Source: Tubiluchus corallicola
Lineage: Eukaryota > Priapulida > Priapulimorpha > Priapulimorphida > Tubiluchidae
Reading direction: 5' to 3'
DNA length: 64,000 nt
Assembly: GCA_030141605.1 (NCBI GenBank)
Contig: JAQGDQ010000221.1
Span: forward strand, 305,102-369,101
Made by a program: the position numbers and the translations under genes. Shown here piece after piece: positions 38,001 to 46,956 of the stretch (its first letter is position 1; each line of letters opens with the position of its first letter). The notes beneath the pieces are model-generated. The model made no database searches. It was given only the letters and a program-made list of their open reading frames with translations, and had not been told where the DNA came from.

Positions 38001-41000
38001 CTCCAAGGAATGTATGTATTATCTGTCTCACATTTTTAATATTAAATGTCAATACCGGCTGAAATTAAATTCGTCACCAGCCTTCAGTTCAAACAAACTT
38101 GCTATTTTTTCTCAATTCCAATGCCCAACAAAGTGCATTATTGATCTCGCATTGATCAACACGCGATACCGAGCAGCAGATCATGCAAGGCAATTTAGTT
38201 TGCCGAGAAAAGCGGAAAATCGAATTGTGGCTTGGTTAGCTGCAAACCGGAACTGCTGGTTAAGATTTGCACTCTAACTCTAAGACGAATGTGCTTAATC
38301 TTTTGATTGAACCTTTAAGTAAGAATTATTGATCTAAAAGTTCGAGAACCTGTGTATAAGAATGTGATAATCACAATCGTTTTGCAGTTTTCCTATTCAC
38401 TGTGTACAGACTGTCAGTAAAGCAGTGTTAAAACAGCAGTTAGTACCGGCTAAATTTATTATTGTCATGGAATCCACTTTTTGGAAAAAAATTAGAATAA
38501 GGAGCAATTCTATTGTGATGTCACAACATAAAAACTGGTTAAAAACTTATTGCATGAACATTGAACAACAACGAGAATGAGACCAGCACTATAGAACACT
38601 TTATAGAATTACTTGTAATATGTACTACTATAGTAACTATAGAATTACTTATAGTAACTCTATAAAGTACTAGTAGGGCTAATAAGTAGGACATGTACAA
38701 AATTAGCCGACCTACGAATGTCTATGATAAATATCCTGATTTACTGCAGAAGGGACAGTGGCTGAAGTTTGGCTAACACCAAACTTAACATTGTTTTTGT
38801 ATGATTTGATAATAAATTCCATTTCAAAAGTCACATTTTTAAACAAAATAATGTGACAATGAGGCACCTTTAACGTCAATTACCCAATCTAATATACAAG
38901 GATTTATTTCAATGAACTGTTACGACACTGTCCTCAAGATGGCAGACCGTGTCGCCCGTGTGTGACTTCCACCATATCTTATTTACAACCAAGTGCCGTG
39001 ATTGATTTCCTCCATGGGAATCTTTGTCCTTTGCAGGAAATACTGCTGGTCAAGCGCACACTTGCCGATAAAGATTTTCACTCCAGCCTTTAGAATTTTT
39101 TGAACATTAAATTTCAATAAACTGTCAAAGATGCACTGGCGTCTTCTGATACAAAGCCAAATTTATGTGTGCCGGTATTTCCAACGCATTCCGACACAAA
39201 CGTCTAATGAGAAAGTTTTAGCCATCAATTTAACACAGCATGCAAATAATGACGTAAAGCATTATTTTATGAGCGCCCTCTATAACAATAAAATGCCACT
39301 TTACGACATCTTCAGTCTTGTTAACGACTCTGTGTTGTCTTGCTTCAAAATGCATTTTATAATAAATAAATAAAGCTATGTAGTGACTCTTTATAACTTC
39401 GGTGTTAGATCCTTCTAGGTAGAAAATAAGAATGTAGCATTCAGTGCTAAGAATGTTTTTAATTTTTAGCACAAGAATAAACTACATTTTACGAAGGCCA
39501 TGCTACAGAAAACAAATGTACGTCACCTACTATCTTCATACTTTGATTGAAAATGCATCTTGAATCCTTAGCTGTTGTGTATGCCTATTAGTTATTCGGA
39601 TTTCAAAGTGATTTTCATATAAATAGGCTGTTTTAGTCTTGAAAGTTGTCAGAAACTAATATACATTAATATTAGTGATGAAGAGCTATTCAGAAGTGAA
39701 GATATTCATTCTAGCAATCTTTTACATTATAAAATAGCACTTTCTGTAATGAGTGCTGACATTAAGTTATTGAAAGTGCCAAAATTAACAACATACATGC
39801 TCACTGGTTTGCAAAGTAAACTAGTTTTTTACTACAGCTTAATTATTAAACAAGAAAATATAGGTTGCAAAAACTTTGTTATGGTATACAAAGCGAAACA
39901 AGTAAAGCCATCCACTAACAACCCAAAACAAGACAAGGAAGTAATTGGGAAGTTTGAAAGTTTTGTTCCTCAACTGGGACTCGAACCCAGGCCTTTTCAC
40001 TAAATTTTCGGGGTCATTGACAAGAATGAGAAAATATTATTTCTGTGAAATTCAACATGCTAGAAGCACATACATAGAATATTTATTTTCTCCAAAAGTT
40101 TTTTAAATATTATGTAATTATAATCATGGAGCAGGGCAGGGAAGGACCATAGGGTCATCTAGTCTCCTGCCATTTCTTATAAATAGATTAGTATATTAAA
40201 AATTAACGGTAATGCTACAGATAACAAAGACAAAAACATTTAAGAAAAAAAATAATAATAAAAACAGTATAAATGATATAAACTATCAAAAAGAATTGAA
40301 AACAAAAAATAAAAAAGTTAGAACCTAAATCTCAACAAAACAATACAATTATTCAGTAATTATTATATATAGTAGTTTCAAATGGGGTCTTATTAACATT
40401 TGACCAAGGTTAGTGAGTAAAGTTAAAAACTGAGAGTATGGAAAGAAAAAAAAAGAGGCATGCAAGGCATTGGCTTTACAACCAACACTAAAAGCTCAAA
40501 ATTTACCATTATATGGTCATTCAATCTCAAAGTCATTACCACCATGGTCATTCAATCTCAAAGTCATTGCCACCATGGTCATTCAATCTCAAAGTCATTG
40601 CCATCATGGTCATTCAATCTCAAAGTCATTGCCACCATGGTCATTCAATCTCAAAGTCATTGCCACCACTGCTTTCAACTTATAAATGTATGTAAATACT
40701 TACTGATGACCTGAACTTTTATTCCTGCCATCTGAAACAATGGCGCCACCTTTGTTTCATAGATTTTCGGTCCTTTCTGACGTCCCCCAAAGGGATTGAT
40801 AAACACCTGAAGTGATTTTGGTCGAGGAAAGTCTGAAAAAAAGAAGATGAAAGGAAATGACTGATGCCAGATTTATGAAATTACGAGTTTCGCATAATTA
40901 TCAAAAATGACTAGCAATGCATTAGCCTTACGTAGTTTATAATGCTTATCATATATATCATGACTGCATAGTAGACTATTCAAAAAAGTTCTGGACTTCA

Positions 41001-43906
41001 AAGTGAATTTGAAGAAATGTCTGAAACTGAATACACTTTAATAATCGTCAGTTTCGCTCTAATCAGCTAGCAGCGTAATCAAAGCCTGTCAATCAGCCAT
41101 TCAATCTTGAATTTATTCAGTAAAACTCTGCACAGCAGAAAATTGCCTGCACGTAACTCAATAAGAGTTTAATAAATATTTAATTTAATGCCACAGAGTG
41201 GCTGAATCTTAAACAACGTGTGGCAGAACGAGCTTGGTTCGATTACTGATGATGCACAGATTCAAACTGGTCTGACGACCAGATTGGGTTTGTTTTGCTA
41301 CAAAAGTACTCTGACAATGCATTGCACTGAAGTGAGCAAAACTTACAAACTTATATTCAGATATGTAACAGAGCCCGAGTTTAGACTAATAAGCTAGCAT
41401 TCTTAGTTAATAAAACAAATCCGCAAACACAGTCATCCCCAGGTGTACAATCACCTCTGCCTCAGCAAATCACATGTGCGGCAACACTTACATGTTTAGC
41501 AGCAGTTGGATATTCAATAATAAATGTGAATTTTATGGTGTAAGAAAAATTCTGATAGAGGCCTAAAGATGTTTATCAGTTCTACTGCTAGCCAAATCAC
41601 AAATGAACAGACCACATATAAAAAACATGTATAAATTTCCATTTGTAATGTAGATAGATGGGGTAAGTATAGATGATAAACTGCTTAGAAATGATTTTTC
41701 TGGCAATCATCCATCCATTACTAACCAAACTCAGTGTTGTTTAATCTAAGTTGTTAAGCACACTGTGTTTGAAAACATGTTACTGATGTCAGGGATATTT
41801 GCCAAAAGTGAACAATACACAATAAAAATTATACGTACCAGATAAAATTCCTGTAATGTGTTTAATGAAATGCTCGCAAGTATTAGCTTCCTGGCAATGA
41901 AATGTTAGTTGTTGGTCGCGCCACCTATGTTTATGAACACGCTTGATCACATGACAAGTGAAGGCAGTAGTCCCTGATCTGGCGTGCAGTTCGATATTGT
42001 CCTTGGTGTGATCTACAGGGAAATCTGTACGACACGGGTGCACCATAATTATCTCATTGGTCGGTACAGACAGAATGCCTAAAATGCCAAATTACCACAT
42101 GAGTTAAAAACAACCTAGAACCTTAGAAAGGTTAGCTTGTAACTTATGCTGATGAAAACAGTTAATGGATAGCAAAGTTTATACATTTACAAATTTAAAA
42201 AACCTTGAAATTTATTTATCAGATAATAAGATATTTGTATTTTTCGAGCATTAATCAAGAGCAACACTCTTTTAAATGGTAAAAAATAAGCATTAATCAA
42301 AATTCTTATATGCCTAATGAAAGGACAAACGTCTTAAATTGGTCGTGTTTTCTTAAAGTCCCTTACAGCAAACAGAAAAGTAATGTGATGCCACGATTAT
42401 ATTCATGAGCCCGACCTGTTTCAACAGGTGAAAGATTAACTAAGCCTACTAATATAATTAATTATTTATATTCAGTATAACAGATAGGCAGGAATACTTT
42501 TTTGCCTAAAAATTTAATGACATTAAATATTAACGTTGTTTAAATAAACATTAATTATACAATACATCATAGTCAACAACAGCCTGGGTTGTTGGAGTCC
42601 TTTCATGCTCCTGCTTACAAGTTAACTGCACATCTTAAACTAATTTGCACAATATTGAATTTTATGTAAACAATTTTATTGTTTTTTACAATAGGCTACC
42701 TTTGCTGTATAAACTCAAGCAAGACTCAAAGTTGTAAGTTTAGTTTATGAATAATAAATGATAATGGATGAATGTATAAACCCTCTTGGGTTAGGGACAA
42801 ATGAATTAATGATTTTAAAATCAAATTGTTATCTCCTTATTTGTCAAATAATTATTAAAAGTTAATAATACCTATAATATATTGATAAACTAACATAACA
42901 TAAGCAAACACAGTAGTTGGTAAGCCACAAAGATTTTTGAATCCCGTTCATTTAAATACAACACTTTACTTATATAAAACATTAGAACAGCTATCATCAA
43001 AACAGACGTTATTCACAGTAACTTAAACGGCTCTTAACTCTGGTGTATTAGATTATTAGTTCATGCTATATCATGTATTAACCAGAGTTGTAATGATCGT
43101 GATCAAATTTTAAAATCGCACACGACTGCAATAACTTTCTCAATACTTGATCGTGGCAGCATCGTAATTCTAATCTATCATTTCTTTCCAACCTTCAAAA
43201 AATTTTTCAGAATTCCTACTCAATTTTTCGTCATATTTTGTTTTCAAATAAAACAAATAACTGCCAAACACGCACCTGTAATACTCTGTCAGAAACGCAA
43301 TGGGAAAATCTCTGACGCTATTATAACAGTGCAGGGCGAGATTACTGTACTAATGACGAATGGTACTCAACTCAACCCAAAAAATCGTGGCTTCGTATTT
43401 TATATATATCAAGTACTAAATTACTTGATCTGATATCGAAATCAATTTGATCGGGAGTATTATATCGGGATGACAGCCAACACTGGAAATCAATCGTGAT
43501 CATGATCGCAATTAAAAATTTTCTAATGATTGTGCTCGCAGTCATTTTCCTTTATGGTTGCTATCATTTACACTCTTATTCACTGGGTATACCCCACTTC
43601 GGACAGTTAATCTTCGTTAATTTTTGACTCAGTAGGTGAAACGTTTATATCGTAACAGTGCTGAAGTGAATGGAATTGAACTGAATTTAGACGAATGATC
43701 ATCCAACCTATAGTTTGTCCGAAATATGATCATGTAACAGGGAGAATAAAAAACATGTTAAACAGCTTACATTGCAAAGAAAGTCCATTGGGGGTATCTG
43801 AACTTGAAGTTTCCAGCAGCAAGGCTTCTTTTGTTAATCTGAGACATCTCGATTTTCCGCGAAACTCCACAGAAGCAGAAAACAGAGTTTTGCTGCGACT
43901 TGCCAT
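11960..43906 (-). CDS. CERK: Ceramide kinase (complete, 11 coding exons)
   Basis: 543 residues (human CERK about 537). It phosphorylates ceramide with ATP to ceramide-1-phosphate at Golgi/plasma membranes. Exons: 43906-43771, 42078-41839, 40832-40704, 30187-30121, 25696-25551, 18622-18548, 15347-15089, 14346-14273, 13586-13381, 12585-12413, 12086-11960. Every junction is GT-AG and phase-consistent. Order: PH domain (about 10-125); diacylglycerol-kinase-type catalytic domain from about 130 with INPFGG (137-142), nucleotide-binding GGDG (196-199) and PAGSTD (238-243); the C-terminal half with AYGFYGD, RWMGPKRYDFSG and the CERK-type cysteine motif C348-x3-C352-x2-C355; then LAIN, SCAC, AHVGDG and a WNCDGE block before the end. 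Introns total about 30 kb and hold most of the transposons here. The gene is divergent to TBC1D22 with 572 bp between start codons. All conserved motifs are intact, so I expect an active enzyme. Confidence 0.95.
12413..12585 (-). CDS. CERK: CERK exon 10
   Basis: Residues 445-501. FVQAHRVKAFCF corresponds to human FVEVYRVKKFQF and WNCDGEIL to WNCDGEVL; the Gln/Ser/His-rich linker between them is poorly conserved. Confidence 0.88.
13381..13586 (-). CDS. CERK: CERK exon 9
   Basis: Residues 376-444: GNFLAINAVTMSCACGKTP, GAHVGDGCADLIVVR, RFNYMRHLWR. Acceptor TTTGCAG, donor GTAAGT, phase 0 out. Confidence 0.93.
14273..14346 (-). CDS. CERK: CERK exon 8
   Basis: Residues 351-375, beginning GCQVC, which completes the three-cysteine motif, followed by a Gln/Glu-rich helix. 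Acceptor TTTCAG, donor GTGAGC. Confidence 0.87.
15089..15347 (-). CDS. CERK: CERK exon 7
   Basis: Residues 265-350: DVTAVHH, LLAYGFYGD, RWMGPKRYDFSGFKKF. The exon ends inside the CxxxCxxC motif. Donor GTGAGA, phase 2. Confidence 0.93.
15348..18547. other. CERK intron 6
   Basis: 3.2 kb. Apart from the TIR element at 16324-16653 it holds a caaat-rich stretch at about 17225-17280 and no recognisable coding sequence. Confidence 0.5.
16324..16653. mobile_element. TTAA-flanked TIR element (MITE), copy 1, uninterrupted
   Basis: 330 bp flanked by TTAA at 16320-16323 and 16654-16657. The left terminus AGGAAGACCGGACGATTGT and reversed right terminus AGGAAAACCAGATGATTGT are inverted repeats with a few mismatches. 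The interior matches 25849-26009 and about 26596-26776 in reverse orientation. No transposase. TTAA suggests piggyBac-type integration, but the AGGAA terminus is not typical of that family, so a TA-target family is also possible. Confidence 0.75.
18548..18622 (-). CDS. CERK: CERK exon 6
   Basis: Residues 240-264 (GSTDAVVYGTVGTND, SALHIIIG), continuing the kinase core. Acceptor TTTTTCAG, donor GTAAAT. Confidence 0.9.
   Translation of the reverse strand, partial: GQLTQWFMELWGRMIQSRLHCISS
19792..20094 (+). mobile_element. 303-bp GC-rich retroposon flanked by a 12-bp target duplication
   Basis: The 12-mer cacaagatatta occurs directly before (19780-19791) and after (20095-20106) the block. The inner part (about 19830-20085) is strikingly GC-rich against AT-rich surroundings and includes a TATAAAACCCC string. 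A 12-bp duplication fits target-primed retrotransposition, so this is a SINE or a 5'-truncated LINE. A GGTTTCGAA string near the left end resembles a pol III B box only weakly. The 84-codon frame across it is probably not a gene. Confidence 0.65.
20966..21150. repeat. GA microsatellite, two blocks
   Basis: Pure (ga)n from about 20966 to 21030 and again about 21102-21148, with degenerate agag between. Confidence 0.9.
22372..22428 (-). repeat. Segment shared with 35478-35530
   Basis: About 47 bp beginning atggttgtggca match the 35.48-kb locus at roughly three positions in four, in the same orientation. Probably fragments of one dispersed repeat; identity unknown. Confidence 0.4.
22962..23055. 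repeat. CAAT tetranucleotide microsatellite
   Basis: About 23 near-perfect caat units. Because 4 is not a multiple of 3 it is open in several frames and yields a spurious INQS repeat peptide. Confidence 0.95.
24417..24501. repeat. 42-bp tandem duplication
   Basis: Two near-identical copies, units starting at 24421 and 24463 with atgaccacggaaggcac. Confidence 0.9.
25551..25696 (-). CDS. CERK: CERK exon 5
   Basis: Residues 191-239. Carries the catalytic VGGDGMYGEVLNGLL motif (GGDG 196-199) and LRIGIIPAG. Acceptor TTTGCAG, donor GTGAGT. Confidence 0.93.
25849..26776. mobile_element. TTAA-flanked TIR element (MITE), copy 2, with internal insertion
   Basis: Same family as 16324-16653, in opposite orientation, flanked by TTAA at 25845-25848 and 26777-26780. 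Matching sequence is split: 25849-26009 and about 26596-26776. The 0.59 kb between them is absent from copy 1. At least 364 bp of it is a later LINE insertion; the rest is either a longer ancestral element or another insertion. Confidence 0.72.
26188..26551 (+). mobile_element. 5'-truncated RTE-like LINE, 3' end of endonuclease-reverse transcriptase
   Basis: The translated frame contains RRRLRWIGHMLRLPDD and ISNKDLYEQIKEEP, matching the C-terminal tail of animal endonuclease-reverse transcriptase proteins. The copy ends in gatgatgatgataa, the short repeat tail common in RTE-type elements. A perfect 13-bp target duplication (taacacctatgca) sits at 26175-26187 and 26552-26564. Only the last about 0.36 kb remains, so it is dead on arrival. 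Confidence 0.82.
28011..28070. repeat. Interstitial telomere-like TTAGGG array
   Basis: Three perfect ttaggg units (28011-28028) followed by about seven degenerate hexamers (gttacg, gttagc, gttaga, gttagg, gctagg). In an intron, far from any chromosome end visible here. Confidence 0.8.
30121..30187 (-). CDS. CERK: CERK exon 4
   Basis: A 67-nt exon for residues 169-190 (MTEKAGHARELI ... IDKTDG). Its position and phase (1 in, 2 out) match the vertebrate TEHANQAKE segment. It is isolated between introns of 10.5 kb and 4.4 kb. Confidence 0.88.
32397..32618. repeat. 14-bp minisatellite, about 16 units
   Basis: Consensus ctgtgactttttac with 10- to 14-nt variants, ending ctggattcg. The same unit and the same trailing ctggattcg recur, inverted, at the end of the Gag frame near 62447-62490. 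Confidence 0.9.
33247..33855. mobile_element. piggyBac-like MITE, copy 2 (intact ends)
   Basis: 609 bp flanked by a perfect TTAA duplication (33243-33246, 33856-33859). Terminal inverted repeats are CCCTTATAGGGCCAC and, reversed, CCCTTATAGGGTCAC (one mismatch); both start CCC next to TTAA as in piggyBac-family elements. It has subterminal G and C runs like copy 1 at 6608. No transposase; movement would need an autonomous partner elsewhere. Confidence 0.85.
33960..34020 (+). mobile_element. Possible LINE 3' tail
   Basis: The segment gaaataaaattgaaattgaa resembles a polyadenylation hexamer plus short-repeat tail of a non-LTR element. No coding remnant is attached, so the call is weak. Confidence 0.3.
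35478..35530 (-). repeat. Segment shared with 22372-22428
   Basis: Second copy of the short similar segment, inside a 99-codon minus-strand frame of unknown nature. Confidence 0.4.
36519..36965. mobile_element. hAT-like MITE with 8-bp target duplication
   Basis: Left terminus TAGGGTTACCAT and reversed right terminus TTGGGTTACCAT are inverted repeats. Both subterminal regions carry a copy of gtcctcttttt. TATATACT flanks both sides (36511-36518, 36966-36973), the 8-bp duplication typical of hAT transposons. The left half is rich in ccggg motifs. Non-coding, 447 bp. Confidence 0.82.
39890..40010 (-). mobile_element. Possible tRNA-derived SINE fragment
   Basis: On the minus strand, CTGGG-TTCGAGT-CCCAG is a perfect 5-bp stem with 7-nt loop, like a tRNA T arm and pol III B box. 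No A box or tRNA 5' half is found at the right distance, so it is not a tRNA gene. Confidence 0.35.
40135..40171 (-). mobile_element. CR1/L2-type LINE 3' terminal hairpin, copy 1
   Basis: The minus strand reads GACTAGATGACC, a 4-nt loop, GGTC, then CCTTCCCTGCC, resembling the conserved 3' end of CR1-type LINEs. Outer stem GGCAGG/CCTGCC and inner stem GACC/GGTC pair perfectly. The related LINE body would extend to higher coordinates (perhaps to about 40440), but it is too diverged to delimit. Confidence 0.65.
40513..40668. repeat. 31-bp tandem repeat, five units
   Basis: Units start at about 40514, 40545, 40576, 40607 and 40638 (tggtcattcaatctcaaag). The period is not a multiple of 3 and the unit lacks stops, so several overlapping frames stay open; none is a gene. 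Confidence 0.93.
40704..40832 (-). CDS. CERK: CERK exon 3
   Basis: Residues 126-168, the start of the kinase domain: VFINPFGGRQKGPKIYE and VAPLF. Acceptor TTTTTTTCAG, donor GTAAGT, phase 1. Confidence 0.92.
40833..41838. other. CERK intron 2
   Basis: 1.0 kb, AT-rich, with no repeat or open frame I can name. Confidence 0.5.
41839..42078 (-). CDS. CERK: CERK exon 2
   Basis: Residues 46-125, the rest of the PH domain (SVPTNEII, FTCHVIKRVHKHRWRDQQLTF). Acceptor TTTTAG, donor GTACGT, phase 1. Confidence 0.88.
42079..43770. other. CERK intron 1
   Basis: 1.7 kb, AT-rich, with several gatcatgatc-like palindromic stretches around 43090-43510. Nothing coding is recognised. Confidence 0.5.
43771..43906 (-). 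CDS. CERK: CERK exon 1
   Basis: Start ATG at 43906, residues 1-45 and the first strand of the PH domain (FRGKSRCLRLTKEALLL). No in-frame ATG is seen shortly upstream. GTAAGC donor, phase 1. Confidence 0.85.
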
Positions 43907-44478
43907 CACAGTCTTATCTCCCTTACTTTCAGCACTGCATTAAAGTGAAACTGCAAGCCTAAGTTCAGAGTCACAGCAAACGAAACTATCACATTATAAC
44001 AATCATCAGCCACAGAAGGCTTCCTTCATTGTATAATGACTGTCTCTTCCGGTCAGTTCAGTGTACTGCGGTTACTAACCCTCGATCAGCTGGTTTTGAT
44101 GTAAATTCGGTGCGCCATCGGTTGGCAAATTTCTGAAACTCGAGTAGATGGGTACTCGCCTTTTTCATGAAAAAAAGATGAACGACATTAAAATTTGAAG
44201 TTGCGCTAAATTAAGTTTAATTTAAGTTTTAGCTTATATTATATTTATTAATACAAGAAATTAATTTTTACTTTAAAAGTGCTTTGGTTATTCATTTACA
44301 CAAATCAGAAAATAAATAACGAAGGAGTACCATACTAACTTCCTCATAGTTGCCAACATGGCGACAAACACGTAATTGTTTTATAAATTTTCAGTGAAAC
44401 AAGTATTTTTTTACTTTACGAAAGCGTCGATGACCCCTTGTTCTCACAAAAAGAAGCATTTGCAAAGAACTAGCTAAT
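43907..44478. promoter_or_regulatory. Shared CERK/TBC1D22 divergent promoter interval
   Basis: 572 bp between the two start codons, so it must contain both 5' UTRs and promoters unless non-coding first exons lie elsewhere. There is no TATA box at a plausible position. A YY1-like CAACATGGCGAC lies at 44354-44365 on the TBC1D22 side. It is AT-rich rather than a vertebrate-style CpG island. Confidence 0.7.
44354..44375 (+). promoter_or_regulatory. YY1-like site overlapping a 5-codon upstream ORF
   Basis: CAACATGGCGAC fits the AAnATGGC core of YY1 sites often found near start sites of housekeeping genes. Its ATG (44358) opens a five-codon frame closed by TAA at 44375. If transcription starts upstream, this would be a uORF for TBC1D22. 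Confidence 0.4.
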
Positions 44479-44534
44479 ATGGATGGCTCAAAAAAGCCGT
44501 TTTGGAAAAAAACGCAGAAGAATTTTCCGGGAAG
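44479..44534 (+). CDS. TBC1D22: TBC1D22 exon 1
   Basis: ATG at 44479; MDGSKKPFWKKTQKNFPG, ending in phase 2. The AG at the end joins exon 2 to make the conserved GSIKPVYG. The ATG at 44483 is out of frame. Confidence 0.88.
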
Positions 44535-46917
44535 GTTGTAGTGAAAAATATAAATTTATATTATTATTACTATTTTACATTAAGCTTATGCCAGCAGTAC
44601 TTTTGTAAATAATGTTCATACCTAAAATAACAAATTGGCGTTGTCACAGGTGGTTTTGCTGGTTTGTTGGACTTACATTGCGTTAGAATAATGTCGCAAA
44701 AAAATTAAAAAAGTTAATTATGTAGAAATATGGACAACTGCACATTATATGGCCAAGCCTGAAAGAATTTGTGAATTTTTGCAATACTTCATAATCAAAT
44801 ACATAATGGCATTGACGAAGTATGCACTATGCAGTGCAAATAATCTAATAATCTTTTCTTTTTTTTATGTATCTTGCAACACACGCACTGTATTAATACA
44901 ATTAATTTGGAAACAAAAATGTGAAGAAAGGGCAGCGAAAGACCAATAGGTCATCTAGTCAGCTGCCCTTTGGTTAGTGATGACCATTTTTATAAGTGCT
45001 ATGCTACAGTGTAATACTGTTAGTACTGCTTATAATAAAGATTTAGTTGTTACAAATGACATTAAATTGGTATGCTTATAACGTGTTAACACAATTCATA
45101 CGCAGTAATAATAAGTGCATAACAAAAAAATCAAACAAGAACTGAAAATAAAAATCTGACAGCGGAAACATAAGAACAATGGCAACTGAAATATACTTCA
45201 TAACACAAGCATAATTCTTAGACAGTCAAAAATAAATTATCATGTAAATAATAGAACTGAGAATCAGGTTTATCTATATATTGGTATATTTCTATTGTTA
45301 CTACTGTAATTTATGCTATAATAATTGTTGTGAAGAAGGTGAAACAACATAACGGTGGGTTTTCAGGTTTTGGATTGTCACAAAATACAGGTCAACCAAC
45401 AGTTGTTAGAAACCGAAACCACATTTCGGATAACTGTTCCCTAGGCTAGGTGCAAGTCTTTATGATGTAAAGTTGTGCACAAGGGCAAAGTGATTTAAAT
45501 AATTTTGTCATAAGAAAATTTGCAAAATCACATAATGATACGCATCAACTGTATAGCAATAAAAAGCAGGTACTAAGTCTCATTAACAAGTTCAAGCTAC
45601 ATTTGCTTTAACAAATGCTAGTAAGAATTTGATTTAGCAAATGTGTATGGCAACCAACAAGTGTGCGCTTACTTGCTGTGCTAAAGTGTTGACGGGATTT
45701 GTACAAATATGTATGTTGTCAAGACACCACTGCCAGTTTAGTGCTGGATCCCGGTTTGCAGAGTGCCGAGTGTGGATTATTTCTATACAATTATTCCGAA
45801 TAAAATCTGCTGCGAAGGAGAGACTGTTCTGTTGCTGATTGAGATTTGTACAATAACGACTAGTTTCATTCCATAATGTTTTCTGACCCTGGCATGGCAC
45901 CTGGATGCCAAGAAGTTGTAAAACACAATGTCAAATTAGTTGTGCTATAGAAATTTTAGACATTAAAACAGTGGCTGATAATTATTCGACATGTCTATTT
46001 CACAGAACTTATCAACCTGGATTTTTTTATATTTTTAGCATCAAACCTGTGTATGGTGCACAGCATCCACCGATGAAAGAACCTGTCAGGTATGTAATCT
46101 GCTGTTTATGCTGACTGTAATGCAAATGCTATGCTACATATTATTATAAATACCCTGTATGTGTATGTATGTCATGCTGAATAGCACTTAACTTTCGAAT
46201 AATGTATTAAATAATATTAATCAGCTCTTGTTTTCAGTCAGAAGATAAGATAAGGTAAGGTAAGGTAAGGTAAGGTAAGGTAGGGAAAGATAAGATAAGG
46301 TAAGATAAGGAAAGATAAGGTAAGGAAAGATAAGGTAAGGTAAGATAAGGTAAGGTAAGATAAGGTAAGTAAGGTAAAGTAAGATAAAGTAAGGTAAGGT
46401 AAGGTAAGGTAAGGTAAGGTAAGGTAAGGAGGTAAGGAAAGGAAATTCAAATCAGGTTTTTGATCAGCTCTTGTTAAAATTCTTTCAGGTCTACTTCGTC
46501 TTTTTCGCCGAAGAAGGAGAAATCCAGAGTGAGGCGAAGCTCGTTCTCGGAGTTCGAAAATAAAACTGAGGATGCATGGGATGCGGGAGATGACGACATA
46601 TGCATCATATCGAACGTTCACATATCACCTCGTGAGGCGGAAACAGCAGCATTGGCTGTGATTAATAACCACAAGTCACGCGACCAGGCAGGCAAAACGG
46701 CAACGGCAACGAATGAAACAAATAGAGCAGAAAATAGCGATGCCGAAGTGACAAAAGATGATTCTGAGGATGACAGTGGTGAAAGAGTTATTAGGGGTTA
46801 GTACAACATGAATTCTACTTAATAATCTGCTTCAGTTACGCTGTATCAGTTATGCATGTGGTCACTGATCACACATCTACTTGCACTACTTGGTGTGTGG
46901 CTCTCATAGAGTTTTGT

Positions 46918-46956
<39 letters not shown>

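Larger units (their letters stand above)
30188..40703. other. CERK intron 3
   Basis: 10.5 kb, the largest intron. Holds the 14-bp minisatellite, a piggyBac-like MITE, a hAT-like MITE, a CR1/L2-type 3' hairpin, a possible SINE fragment and the 31-bp repeat. Minus-strand frames at 35470-35769, 37029-37271 and 37301-37630 were inspected; I recognise no family and see no splice-bounded exon. Confidence 0.5.

Noticed and set aside
39965-39995. Possible tRNA gene from a perfect T-arm-like hairpin
   Set aside because: No acceptor, D or anticodon arm fits at the required distances; at most a SINE fragment.
40460-40714. Three overlapping frames with repeated HSISKSLPPWSFNLKV-like peptides
   Set aside because: All come from the 31-bp tandem repeat in CERK intron 3.
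44930-44968. Hammerhead ribozyme, because of a GAAA beside a small stem
   Set aside because: The CTGATGA core and the required U-H cleavage step are missing; the CR1/L2 3' hairpin explains it better.
46238-46621. Minus-strand frame with LTLPYLTLPYL repeats
   Set aside because: It is the reverse translation of the TAAGG array plus the antisense of TBC1D22 exon 3.
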